Part shown: in pieces, positions 11,935 to 25,485 of the stretch | How the letters are laid out: the number at the start of each line of letters is the position of its first letter | Position numbering within the stretch: the stretch's first letter is position 1 | NCBI GenBank assembly: GCA_905250125.1 | Contig: CAJNOL010000581.1 | Coordinates: 57,554-121,553 of the forward strand | Length of the DNA: 64,000 bases | Direction of reading: 5' to 3' | Origin: Rotaria sordida | Taxonomy: Eukaryota; Rotifera; Eurotatoria; Philodinida; Philodinidae | Position numbers and translations under genes: made by a program | Notes under the pieces: model-generated | Seen by the model: the letters and a program-made list of their open reading frames with translations, nothing else | Told to the model about the DNA's origin: nothing | Databases searched by the model: none

Positions 11935-12703
11935 GTAAGCAAAGTTTTTCTTTCTTGTTTTTTTTTTGCACATTGATATCCGTTTTTGAGTCTAATCTGA
12001 TCCAGAGAGATTATTCTAAATGCATGTTTTATAGAGAAAAAAAAGCAACTGGTAACAGCACGTATATTGCTATTAAACATTCGTTCGTTCTCTCATTCTC
12101 CTAGTCCCAATCTAAAAATCAAGCTGACAGTAACAAGATAAAAAAAGATAGTAGAAATGAACTAGTACACCATACCATCAATAAACAATATAGAGAAAAG
12201 AGAAATAATAGATTCTTTGACGAGTAGTCGTAGAAGGAAATAACAAGAGACGAGAAAAGAAAAGAAATAAATGTTCGACACTCGTTCATGGTATATGTGT
12301 ATCTTAGTAGTAGTGCATCGTCAGTTTCTTTCTTTTTTTTTCCTCTTTTCACGTCTTGTTCGTTCTTTTGGCGTCTACTCTTCCTCCTGCGCTCTCCCAC
12401 ATGCGGATAAACTGCATGTTGTCTGAGTTTTTTTTTGCGCGTTTGCTTGCTCGGTCGGTCGCCTGTTGGTTGATTCTCTTCTCTTCTTTTTTTTTTCCAG
12501 AACACATATACCAAGAGTGGTTTGTTGTTGTTGTGCTCTCACTCTTTTTTTTTCTCTTTCTTTCTCTCTGTCGTTTTTTTATTTGGAAGCGTGTATTTGT
12601 CTATCATAATTTTATATTATCGATCGAACTTTCGATTTTTCTCATTTAAAAAAAATCAACTTATTGACGGCAAATAAAAAAAAAATTTTTTCTCTAATCG
12701 ATT

Positions 12704-13137
12704 ATGGATAAAAGCTCATTACAAAAACAAATTGAATCATTACGATATCAATTACGTGTAGAAAAAGTACCATTATCGAAGACACTTCAAGAGTAAGTTT
12801 TTATTCATGTTTCATTGCAAAATAAAAATGTAGAAAAAAAAAATGCTATATGTGCCTTGTTTTCATATTCTTTCAGTTCATTTCACAAATATTATTTAAT
12901 TATAAATAGAGATAAGAAAAAAAAAGTATAGGTTTTTCATTCAAAAAAAAAAATGATTGTCTAATGATGAATAAATTCTTTTTTTTCTTGATTTTACTTA
13001 TATAATATTTGTTTTTTATTACTTTATATAGATTGAAACGGTACATACAAGAAAATGAACAAGCTGATCCACTTATTCATCCACCGGACAAAAAGAATAA
13101 TCCATGGGCAGAAAAAAGCAAATGTACAGTTATATAA
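12704..13137 (+). CDS. Heterotrimeric G protein gamma subunit (first exon B plus common exon)
   Basis: Exons are 12704-12792 and 13032-13137, encoding 64 residues, the usual size of the family. The N-terminal helix begins [20 protein letters not shown]; the second exon gives [18 protein letters not shown], then [13 protein letters not shown]. The C-terminal CTVI is a CaaX box, so the cysteine should be prenylated and the terminal three residues removed, anchoring the G beta-gamma dimer at the plasma membrane. NPW/NPF before the tail is a gamma hallmark. The second exon can be reached from exon A (11846-11934) or exon B with the same phase. AT-rich and pyrimidine-rich DNA between A and B (11935-12703) may hold a separate promoter for form B. 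Confidence 0.92.
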
Positions 13138-16100
13138 ACAAAAAATTCAGCTGTTAAAAAACTCTTTTTTTTTTCTCTAATTAACTCTACTGATTTCAAT
13201 GGCTGCTTCGACTATAATGATTGATCGAGAATTTTGTAAGACAAATGTCTGTTCTTCTTTTTTTTTTTTCTCCATCTTTCTGTAGTCGATCAGATCATAT
13301 GTAATTCTGCATAGTGTGAATGATAACAATATGAAAAAAAAAAAAACATATTTATTTGCGAATGATCTGCTGTAGTCATCACAATTCTTTTTACTATTTG
13401 TTGTTGTTGTCTCATTCTTTTTTTTCTCTCTTTTTTAGTTGAATGTGCATTTGTCGGTGGTGTTAGTTGTAATCGTTTGTTTTTTAATATGAATTGAGAA
13501 TCTTCAGTAATCAATTATTCAATGATCTTCGACTTTTGCTTTTGTATAGCTTTAAAAAAAATAACCAGTTTGAGAGTACAATAGAAAATTTTCAAAACGA
13601 AAAAAAGTCTATTTATCGACGAAAACCAAATATAATTATTATGTATATTCTATCGGTTTATATTACACATTATTCAAATATCTCATATTGATTGGAAGGA
13701 ATTCATGGTATTAATAGCACTGTAGGTATGTAGAGATAATCTTTAGAAAAAAAAAAAGAAAACCGTAATATCTTTCTATTCTGAAGTTTCAAAGTCTGCA
13801 TACTCTCAAAATTGCTGACTGTTATTAATAGTTATTGTTGTTTATATTCCAAACTTGTTTTCGATTGTCAAGTCGAATTAGTAGTTTGTTTAGTAAACTT
13901 TGATCATTGACATAACAAGAAAATATAGATCATATCAATTTTATATTAGAATTGACAAGTTCATATTTTATTTTTAAATTTTCAATGAGTTTCAGATGAT
14001 CGTCAAGCTATATTTATATGAAAGATATTATAACAAAATAAGAGGATTATGTTACTATGATTTGAAAGGTACGATACGAATGTGATAGGAATGATGTGTT
14101 TGTTTTTCTATTTTGGAAACATATTCATAGCAAATAAATTAGTTGAAAAATAATCTGAAACTTTGTTTTTTATTTTCTTCTTTCAATGAAATCATCTACT
14201 CTACATATTATTTAATAGAAAATGTAACGAGTTTTTCTAGTTACATGTCATTGCCAATGAGAATATTAAATCAACCGTAACAAAATGATATTTTTCTCAA
14301 AAACAAAAGCAAATAAGATTTCTATCATATCGTTGATACATTCTCAAACACCAAGCATGTATAGATATTATTATATATATAATTTCTTTCAATTAATTAT
14401 GGTGTTTTTTGTGTCCTTGTGACTCAGGAAGTATAAATTCTACTTGAGAAAACCTGTGAATGCAAACAAAAGATCGTTTCTTCTAGGCAAATAGTTCATC
14501 TTAAGAACAATTCATTGATGCATACTTTGTTATTAGATGATAGACTATTTTTCAATGAACAATATTGACAAATATTATTCATTTTGATATCATTCCATCG
14601 TTTTCTATAAGATAATTTAATATTTTAATATTGTCACGTTATATTAAATATGTGACAAAAAAAATGACACATGAACGCAACAAAATTTGTTTTATTAATT
14701 TATAATGTTTTATAGCAAGAGAGAATCTTTTTTTTTTGTATTACTTCCAAGTTTCATCTTTTTATTACTTTTTGTTTACAATAGGTATATCAGGATGATT
14801 TTCTATGTAAATAACTATTTGATAAAGCAGAAAAGGTAACTCATCATTAAAAAAATATATGGTTAAATTGCGTTGTACTAGTATCAACTTTCTTTTTGTT
14901 GTAACAATATTTACGATAGGCGATTGAATTTATACATGGAAAAAAAAAAGTTTATGAAATTAGATCGAATAAAATCCGAAATAATATAAATAATTAAAAA
15001 TTTTGTTGCTGTAAAAATTTGTGAAGAATATTCAGAAATACTTCTACAACAAAAATCGAATTGTCTACTTCAAAACATGAAGAAAAAAAATTCAATATTT
15101 CAATTTTATTATTGTTGAATTTAAAAGTAGTTGATCATGAAAAAAGAAGAACTTGTTATTCCTATATTGAGTCGTCATTCCTTTTGAGTCTCTATGATTG
15201 GACGTTCGATATAACTAATTTGAATGTATCTCATATACTGTAATCGATCTGTATATACATTGGTAATCATCAGCTGTCATTGATAAATGATTGACAGATG
15301 ATATGTAGCTTGATTATTGTCTTGTTAAGATTGAAATAACAGTCATTGATTGCAAAAGAAGTTAGATGATACAATAAGAAAGATATAGAATGTGTTAGTA
15401 AAACTTCTATAATACAGAAGCAAAGACAAGCATTTCAACGACAAGATGCTTGACTCATCGTTGAGTAACCTTTGTCGTAAATACCAAATAGAGGAAAGTA
15501 ATAAACTCAATTAGGCACAATATAAATAATAAACGAGATGACTCGAATAAATGATGTGTAGATCATTTATATATTGATCCATTGTTTGATAACTATGCTG
15601 TCATATATCTGATTGTGATCACCAATAGCGAGATAGTGATATGTGCAGAAACCAAAGATAATTATTACGAGAATAAGTATCACATGTACGAGAAGAACGA
15701 AACAGTAGTTGATATATATGTTCAATAGATCTCTTCCAGTCGATTGCATTTAGTTGAATTTTGTGTTGAATCGATTGCGTGACGTATAAGAAGAAACCAG
15801 AAAAATCAAAACACGCAATAAATAATTACTTATGCAAAGTTTATCGAGCCAAAACTTCATTATTAGACATTTCAAGATGTACTCAATTATCCAACGACCA
15901 TAGCTACAGTTAGCAAAGTAATCAAGACATAAATAGAGAAATAATATATTTAAGTGTTGCATAACAGGAAATTATCAAGTCACATACTCATAACGTTCAG
16001 GTATAAATGAAATAAAAAAATTATATGTGTTAATGACACTCGTAATTATTACGAAGGCTATGCAAATGTTTGAACAAAATTGTTTTTATTGATATCAATT

Positions 16101-19100
16101 TTGATTTAAGTAAAATGTTTTTCATGATTATTGTCAATACTCAAATCAATAAAGTAACATATCAAAATAATCAACAAACATTTGTAACAATACTGCGACT
16201 TTTTTCTTTTTTTTTTGATATCATATATATATTTCCCAGAAAAAATAGATCATCATTTCTTGTTGATTTGATTTTCAATGAGATTAAATATCCATGAACT
16301 ATGATGACATTGTGAAATGGTTTTCCCGAAATTAAAAAGAAAACATATCTAACAAGTGCAATGATAGTAGTAATCGATGAATAATAATATTTGTTTTGTT
16401 AATTGTGCTTTATATCAATCATCCAGGATAGATCTTACGTATCAAAAGAACATTCTATAAAAATTTTATATTACAAGAGAAGTCATAAAATGGAGTATAA
16501 ATGTATCTATCTTATTTAAATTCTCTAGCATATGGCTTTTTTCTGCCTTCTATTTGATCGAGAATAATAAAGACAAGTTTAATATAAATAGATGTAGAGT
16601 TTTATAATTTTACAGTTTATTATAAACAATTATAGAGAGAAGAAATTAGACGAACATTTTTATGAGCCCGATTCAATTAAGAAACAATAATTTTTATTAA
16701 TAGTAATAGAAGTTAATTTAAAAAAAAAAGACACTCAATATTTTATTGGCTTGGTTCTTCATATATTGCTCCATTATATGCTACTCGACTCGTTATAAAA
16801 CTCAACACATGCATATGTAAAACAAACTTAAAGATCTATGTCTGTAAACATTTTAATAGACTTACGATTTATTTTGGTTATTATACTAGATCTAATCGTT
16901 CTAATATCATTAATTTATTATGTTTTTCTAAGTTGAACTGGACTCAAATCAAGGTAATTGAGGTTAAAATATAATTTTTTTCGAAGAAGTTGAAAGACAA
17001 ATAATGACGAAATACAATGAATAAATAGTTTATACATGAATGTAAATTAACAGAACTAATATTTAATAATATATTAAAGAAATTGCTGGAATTAAAACTT
17101 ATTATTACTAATTTATAAGTTGTTTTATTTGATGTCGATTGTTTTATCCTGCAATCTATATGATTAAAGAAACTAATCTCTTTTCAAGTTGAAAGTCGGT
17201 AATCTCTCTATAATGATTAATGTTTCTCGCATTCATAGATTGAATTGTTGAGGAGAACTGACACGGACGATTTCATCTTTTGTTTAGTTGATGTATTATA
17301 GTAGTAGATCTTTTTTATTTTTGATTTAGATGAAATACCCTCAATTAAACTTAGTTTAAGTTTGTTCTACCTATGAAACAAACCACATAGCAATATTTTG
17401 ACAATAAGCAAAAGAAATAATTTAAATACAAAAGTAGTCTTCTTTCATTCGAAAATCTCAATTTGAATTCTTACGATATTTGAATCTAAAGCATCGTTCA
17501 ATAAAACTAAGTCAAAAAAACAAACTTTAATCATAAGATGAATCGTATTAAATCAAAAGTAATGTATAACAATAGAGAGAAAAGAACTATCATTTCTGTT
17601 TTATTATTGAATGATAATAAGCTTTCCGGTTATGAACAAATGAGTTTTTTTGCGCCATAAACTAATTTCTTTCATCCTTCACATGGATGGTAATGAAAAG
17701 ATATATCAACAGATAATTACCTCTCATTCGTTTCTCATTTTTCATTCGTAAGAATAGAATAATAGTGAATACAGACATGTAGCCTTCCATATTTATCGTA
17801 AACATCCTGAAAGTTCCATTAAGCCTCGATATACCGAATCAGTTCTAACATATATTTCACATGTTTTTTTTAAAAATAATATCAAGAAGAATGTATGAGT
17901 AGCAAAAATGAATTCGAAAATTCATGAGATGATCTTAATCAAAACAAATTAGAATCAATTCAATATAGATTCTACTTACTTTCTACTAGCTCCTTTATTC
18001 AACATTCAGTTGAAAATTGCAATAATTTCGAGTCATGATTTTTCTATTTTTTATTATTTTTGACATAGTGTCATAAATTAGATCTTGAGATTATCTGATA
18101 TGATGTCAATTGAAGTAAGATGATCCGATTAAAAATAAGTTTGTTTGATAGGATGTGACCTTGTATGTCAAATATTCTAGAAATACTTTAAGTTGAAAGT
18201 TTTTCTAGACAAAAAAAGGTATGTAATTAAAATTCACAAATAAAAACTCAATTGTTTCACATTCATATTCCAATAATACGAAACAATTAATTGTATTAAT
18301 ATTCGGTATATATTTTCAAATTGATTAGACACTGGAAGCTAACGCATGATTTCTATAGTAGATAAGTCAAACATTTAGATTCGCCTTTTGTATTTATCGA
18401 ACATTGTTTATCATAGAAGACATCAACATATTAAATATTTCAAAGCCTTTTGACAGTAAGAATATGGCCATGAAACCAGAGAAAATCAACATGTACACCC
18501 ACATTACCCTTCACTAGAAACATCCGAAGGTTTCAAAAAACAACAACTAACAATCAACAGAATTCTAACATAAAATGAAGAATAAATGTTATTGATGGAC
18601 TAAAAAATTAGCATGGGTAAGTATGACAGAAGTTATCTTTCCATATGATATTGATTGACGATAATGTTGACACTAGCATAATTACTACTATTTAAAGAAG
18701 AATATTGTATGTACAAAATGGTAGACAAGAAAAATTATTTCAATCATATTAATATATTCAGTAACAAATTTTAATATTTGCTAAACTTAACTTGATAATA
18801 CACTTGCGCTTTATGAAATATTTTCCTTATGTTTTTGTTCAATATCACAATATTGTACATATCTTTACCTTTAATCTTCAAAGAATATACTAGAACAAGC
18901 AAAGAATATCTTTTATTTTGATGAACGAAAAAATTTCAATCACATATCTTTAGAAGTATATGCAAAATAAATCATATTGTAACCAATATAGAACATTTGA
19001 TTTATTCAAATGAGTCATTGAAAGAAAGAAAACCAGCATCAACCACTAATTTACTTGCTAATTAACCAGCTAAATCATCGATCAGTTATTTGATAAGTTC

Positions 19101-20721
19101 TATAAGAATTGCATATCTGTATTCGACATCAGAGTTATAACCGATCTGATCCAGTAGAAGATTGCTCAGTGGCAGATCTAGTCTGCTTTTTTTTTCTCGT
19201 AAATCAAATAATTTTTACTAATGACGAAGATTGTTTTTATGAGAAGATATACATTAAATTATTCTATTCCATGAAAATCCATTATCGTACATTTTATTTT
19301 CTTTTATTAACTCGCATTGATATCAAGTTATGTTATCGAAATAAAATCAAATAATTATTTAGCATTATAATTAGTCATAGGTTTTATTTGCATTAGCAAC
19401 TATTAGACATAAGAAATTATGTATATAGGAAATATTACTTGGTAAATAGATAAAGTATAATTAATAATGTTCATATGTAATAATCATTTAATCAGTATGC
19501 AAAGCTTTTGATCAGTTTTGTTCAATTATAGATCTCAAACTTTTGCTTATATCATTAATCTGTCGTTAATCGGTAGTATTTGACAAAAATATTTAAATAA
19601 TATTCGATCGATTTCTTCGAAGATAATCTATCGAAAAGATAGAAGATCTCTAATAAGACTAAAAATTTGAATCCATGTGTAAAACAACATACTCTATACT
19701 ATGAAGTAAATTTTACACAAATCTAAGATTGAAATCGAACATTCGTCTAGACTACTAGGTCATGTCTCACATGAAATAGCTAGTATATAGAATCTAAAGT
19801 TCTATGACATTTTTTATTCACTGATAGAAGTCAAGAAAAAGAAAACTTATGAAAATAAGTAATGAAAGGCATACCTAACAGTACTCTTAGGCTATTATCG
19901 CAGTGATCAAGAAATAGAGATGGCTAATCAAGGGTTTGATTTGATTGTTATAGAATGAGAAGATAAAAGAATGAATTAGGCTGGTGTTACCGATCTGACG
20001 ATTCAGACCAATAAAGAAGAATTCCTATCAGTTGTAACTCTATCTCTTTCTCATCGAGCTGAATATATATATATGAAAGAATATTAGAACCATCAGTAAA
20101 CTTTTACTCAATACATCTGACAAGATACAATAACTATTATGAAGATGAACTTTGTATCAATTCTATTAATGACAAACAAAGTTTCTTCACAAAATAAAAA
20201 AAAAGTTCGTCATATCTATTATTCCAAGAAACCACCTTTCTTATTAATAGATCAAACATTTTCATTATTTTTTTTTTGTTATTGTTGTTGTTTAATAAAA
20301 TTGCACTATTAGAAAAAAAAACAAACACATGATTATCTCGGTTTTGTTTTATTTTCATAGTTTTTTTTTTCCTCAGATCGCGTTTTCCATTCGTAGTATA
20401 AAAAGAAACGCCCGAATGTCGCCAAAGAACAAACAAAAAAAGCCAACGCGCACGCACACAGCAAACAAACAAGACAATAAGACTAACAAAAAAAAAAAAA
20501 AAAAAGAAAGAAACAAACACACACACACATATATCAACTTATCGATCATCATCGAGTAGAAAAAGAAAACAGAAGAAGAAGAGAGATTAATATCACCGAG
20601 GTTTTTGGCCAAAATACATGTGCACAAAAATGCTTTTTTTTTTTTTTTTAAAAATTTGTATATTATTATGCCCTTCTTCTATTGCACTATGTTTGTTCGA
20701 ATTATCGGTTTTTTTTTCCCT
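13138..20721. other. 7.6-kb region with no supported gene
   Basis: This region lies between the 3' ends of two convergent genes (G gamma on +, IMP on -). The open frames in it are short, AT-driven and lack family resemblance or coherent splice structure. A CA/A-rich tract lies at about 20440-20530, and its homopolymer runs create chance frames on both strands. A short hairpin is visible near 15268-15303. No RNA gene or transposon end was recognised; regulatory DNA or unrecognised non-coding RNAs remain possible. Confidence 0.5.
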
Positions 20722-23700
20722 TCATTCTTCTCTCGATTTTTGATCATCTACTGTTGTTACACTATCATCCGTATTCGGTAAAGTACTCGAAGCAACAACA
20801 GCATCATCACTTATTATACTTCCATTCACCATTGTCGATGTTTCATTGAGATTATTTTGACTTATACCATTTAATTGTTCACTACTGCTATTATTATTAT
20901 TATTATTATTACTATCATCCTTTGATATATTAGTTAAATCACGACTCATCTGTATAATGGATTGTATACGTCGTTGAGCAAACTAAATATATTAAAATTT
21001 CAATAAATTCTAAAAATAAAAAAAAAAACAAAAATTTTACTTGACTAGCTGGAAAAGGACCAATGATTTTGACAGGTACTTCACTAGCTGATGTTTGTTG
21101 TGAATCTTCAGGTAATTTTATAATTGCACCTGTTGATTGCTGTAATTGACGGACCTGTATAGATATTAAATTTTCTTAATTAAAAATAATAAATTAATTT
21201 TCTTTTACATTATGGCCACCCTTGCCAACTAAACGTCCAATTAATGATGTTGGTACATATATTTCTGCTCGAAGTCGAACTTCATCATCACCAACATAAC
21301 CTAAAAATGAATTATTTGGATGTTTTTTGGTCGTCATTTATATATATACATATATATATAACCTTCTTGTCGAATTTTATCATAAATATAATATTGACTT
21401 TTCCATTGAGCTTCAGGTGTTCCTGTTATTGTTACTTGTCGATCAATAATTTTATTTTGATCTTCATCTTGACTAATAGGATGTATCTATACAAAGAATA
21501 TTTATTTATTAAACTAATTTAAAAATTAATTTACTTTAACCGTTGCATTTGAATTTTTCATAATACTTTTTATAAAAAGACCTTTAGTACCAATAATTGC
21601 TCCAATAACTGTATTTGGTACATATAAATGAACGGTTTCAATAGCAACAGGTACATTTTGTAATAGTTGTATATGATCTTGTTGATGAGCAAAATTTTCA
21701 TTAGCATAGGGATTCGGTTGTGAAGCAATTATTGAATTTGATGATGGATAAGACATATAAAATGGACCTGATGTTGGAAACATTGTTGGCTAAAAAAATA
21801 TGTTTTCAAGGTTATTACTAAATATGTATATAGAGCTCGTCAGATTGATTCCAGATGGGCTCTAATCGTAGACGAATCAAAGTTTTGACTATTTCACACT
21901 AAGATATTTTACATATCGGATTTTCAGCATGAGTTATGATCTATGTTATAATTGAAGGAGATGACGAATACGAGTTAGAGACTGTGAATCAAATGTGAAG
22001 ATTAGTACTGGAATAAAAGCAATACACTTATATATGTTTATTGGAATTATCGATGAATAGTCAATAAAGAATGTTTTCATAGACTCGTTGCATGTATAAT
22101 TGGTTGATTTACATGAGATATCGATGATTATTGCATTAAAATTCTATGTTCGAAACGCTATCAAAGGTGTCAGCTGTTTAGATAAAGAAGAATATAATAT
22201 TAACCAGTGCTTGTAAAAATTATCCATATAGTTAATATTCATATTATTTTTTTTACTATGCTATGCCATTGATTTGATATGAGTCAGTTGTGAAATCCAG
22301 TGAATGAATGGAAAAAGACTAAGGATGTGAGTGTAGATCGCAAGAAGATTCACACCCATCATCTCATATCGAGTAAAATTTTATCTAAATGTGCAATTGA
22401 ATGATTCTATTCTTTTTTTCATCATATGATTTAAGTCATTTATTATTCTATCCTAATTTAGCCTAGACACACCTTAGATTGATATAGATAAATAAAAATA
22501 TCTTATGTGGGAATGTTTCTAAGTGTCAAATCGCTTTTAAGTCGTGACTAGTGTCGGGCGTGATCAACTTTTTTTGGTTACGGTCACGGCGAGCCCAGAC
22601 CGTGCCCCACGATGCTCATACCGGATACCAGTCAGAACTCTACGCATTATGTAGGTTCTAATGAGCTATGAATTCTCCTAAAAGAATTCGAGCGGACAGA
22701 TTATTACTTTTAGCAGAATGCCATGTCTCTCTATCAGACAAACCTTAATCTTTTGGTTACGGGGTTCTTAAAAATTAAAATTTCTTTTTTGCTAAAACAG
22801 TTCAAAACAAGATACAACATATAAACCAACATTACATTGAGCACACTCATATCTTGTATCAGTTCTTTTTTCTTTTGGACTTATGGTTATATTAATGCAG
22901 ACATGACACCTTCGTCTCTTTGTTTCTGCAGATGTACCTTCAGCTGAATAACTTTGAATAAGTGAAGGAAAGTATCGAACAGTAAGCCTCAATGGATTTT
23001 CTAAAGATGGTCTTCCTTTTTTTTTTTTTTATTATTCTTTTGACTTTCAATAGATTCGACGATGAATCGGATCACATTCACTCGAAAGTCTGATAGATGC
23101 ATTGGTTTTTTTTTGGGTCTTGAATTTGTATAAAATGAAGGAAGTAACAACAAGCAGATGAAAAACAATTTATAAGTACAACACAATCTAACATGTCCTT
23201 TTAGATAGAAACGTTTCTCATGAGGATCTCAAATTTTCATATAAGAGTCAATTGTGTTATATTTATTATGCATTGCTCACTATCACAATAAAAGAATTTG
23301 TAACTCAAATTACACCAATTTAAAAAAAGTGTGTAAGAAATGCTTTCACGAAAATTGATATCACCTATGATTCTATGAGTGTTAATATACCATCAAAATT
23401 ATTATGACGTATATTTTCATCGCTTGCAGTCAAAGAGTAAATAAGAATAGTTTAATGTAAAAATTTCAGATGTTTTAATTGCTTCTATCCTAAAATATCA
23501 GTAATAAGCTATTAGCTTGAACTCTTTTCAGAGTATTCATAGTTCATTAGAACCTATATGATTCATATAGATTCCAAACTTAAAAACAATTTAACACTTA
23601 GAAACATTTCCTTCGTTGTTCGTATAGGCTAGACGAAGCTTCAATTGACCCAAAAGAATTAGGTTAATCTTGGATTGAATTGATTATTTCAAGTGACCTC

Positions 23701-24840
23701 CAAGATTGACCTAGACAAAAGTTAGGCTAAACTTAGATTCTAAAATTAACTAGCTCAACCTCAGATTTTCGAATGATGTATGATTCATATTGATCAAACT
23801 TACGTAATAAGATGATTGATAAATTGTATTTAGATTTGGTTGTTGTTGTTCAACATATTTATTTGAAGAACCATTACTATTATTTGTTTCTGTTTGATGA
23901 ATCATCGATTGTTGTTGTTGTTGTTGCTGTTGTGGTTGAGAATAATGCATAGGTAATAACGGTGGACCATTAGTACCAACAGTAGCTATCATAGCTGCAT
24001 GTTGTGCAAAATTTTGCATAAATTGTTGTTGTTGATAATATTGTGATGTATAATTCCATGCTCGAGCATTTTCATTCTCATATGCCAAACATAATTTTAT
24101 ATAGATTGTTTCTAATGCACGTATTTGTTGATCAAATTCACCTTTAATTGATATAACTCGTTCAGTATTATATGAATTTAATTCATTTATACTTGAAACA
24201 GTAATACTAATAATAATAATAATAAAAAAAAAACCTAATTCGAAAAAACAAAAACCAACTTAAAATAATTCTAACAAACTTTGTATCAGTTTCTTTTTTT
24301 ATTGTATTTATTATATTACCACCTTTACCAATAATTCGACCAATAAAATTATTATGTGCCAGTACTTTTAATATAATTTCACTTGAACAAAAAATATAAC
24401 ATATATGAACAAGAAAGAAACAAATATTTTTTTTTTGTTATATTTACTTTGATTTATTTTTATTTTTTGCATCTTCATACATAATTCGAAGTATTTCACG
24501 ACATGCTTGTATACAATTATCTTGTTGACCACGAATAATAATCATACGTTCTTGACTATGTAATGATTCATTTTTATTGACATCAATTCTAGAATTAAAA
24601 TCTAATATGAAAAAAAAAAATTTCATATCAAATATTAATAATTTACTTTGCACGTGCTGTTTGTTTTATTTGTTTAACTGTTGAACCTTGTTTACCAATA
24701 ATAGCTCCAACAGAATCACTTGGTACAAGAATTCTATCGAAAAGAAAAACAAAAAATTTATCAATAGAAATTATATTTCTATATACAAATTTATCATACC
24801 GAAGTGGATAATCATTTGATTGTCCATATGTATACTCCAT
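20722..24840 (-). CDS. IGF2BP: IMP / IGF2BP homologue, four KH domains
   Basis: Ten exons on the minus strand: 24840-24800, 24733-24647, 24588-24448, 24381-24280, 24206-23804, 21789-21535, 21486-21363, 21300-21209, 21154-21041 and 20982-20722, encoding 539 residues with phase kept throughout. Four KH domains show their GxxG loops: GKQG (27-30), GKGG (108-111), GTKG (325-328) and GKGG (410-413). KH1-KH2 match the IMP family closely (PLRILVPSDSVGAIIGKQG; KVLAHNNFIGRIIGKGG). A Q-rich linker with an eight-Gln run separates the pairs, and the tail has an Asn run. In the family these cytoplasmic proteins bind mRNAs to control localisation, stability and translation. No RRM domains precede KH1; the start methionine sits just ahead of it, as in insect Imp. 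Intron 5 is 2 kb while the others are short. Confidence 0.93.
21790..23803. other. Large intron 5 of the IMP gene
   Basis: About 2 kb, while the neighbouring introns are 40-80 bp. Positions 22545-22640 form a noticeably GC-rich patch (GTGTCGGGCGTGATCAAC and GGTTACGGTCACGG), and a second TTTTGGTTACGG lies near 22753. The patch starts like a hAT-type end (AGTGTCGGGC), but no matching inverted end or 8-bp duplication was found, so no element is called. No coding sequence was recognised. Confidence 0.4.
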
Positions 24841-25485
24841 TTTTTATTTTTTGATTAATGTAAAAACAATTAAGATACGGGAAAAAAAAATAGAATCACT
24901 CTCAGAATCACAGTAAGATCTATATGTATTTATATATATATGATATTGAGAATAACAAAATTCATATAAAAAAATAACGACCAATAATCTTAAAAAATAG
25001 TAAAGAATCATTTTAAGAAATTAATAGTGACCTATAAAGGTTACAATAGAATACAAAAAGAAAAATGTTTTTACCTGTACAAACCATCTATAAGAAGAAG
25101 AAAAAGGAAAAAAAAAGTGTAACCTTTTGATTACATGTAAACAAGCAAATAAAAAAAACGAACATATATATATATATATATATATATATGCATGAATGAA
25201 TGATATTGAAATTGAAATTGAAATTAAATTTCAAATTTATTTATTCTATTCAATGAATAAATCTAAAAAAGAAAATTTTTTTCTATAAAAAAAAAAAATT
25301 AATAAAACTTTCAAAGTAAAAGATGGAGCCACATTTGAATATTATTTATCATTGGTATATGAAATATAGGAATGAATGAATATGTTATCGTAAACATATA
25401 TATATATATATATACAATATATCAATTCCCAAAATCAAATCGGTAATGATGAAATATATCTTTTAGATTTAAATAAAGTAAAATT
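24841..25485. promoter_or_regulatory. Shared divergent promoter region, IMP / ZC3H11A
   Basis: The start codons of two divergently transcribed genes are 645 bp apart. The interval is very AT-rich and has a TA repeat at about 25168-25188; a second lies near 25395-25414. Neither gene shows an obvious TATA box that can be told apart from these repeats. Shared regulation is inferred from arrangement only. Confidence 0.45.

Noticed and set aside
12119-12649. 131-residue minus and 97-residue plus frames between G gamma exons A and B
   Set aside because: Low-complexity Lys/Arg or Phe/Ser runs from homopolymer DNA, with no splice or family support.
20137-20627. Several frames around the CA/A-rich tract
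   Set aside because: Long T or A runs give Phe/Lys stretches on opposite strands; no homology or gene structure.
22545-22640. hAT transposon terminus
   Set aside because: The start resembles a hAT end, but no inverted partner, 8-bp duplication or transposase was found.
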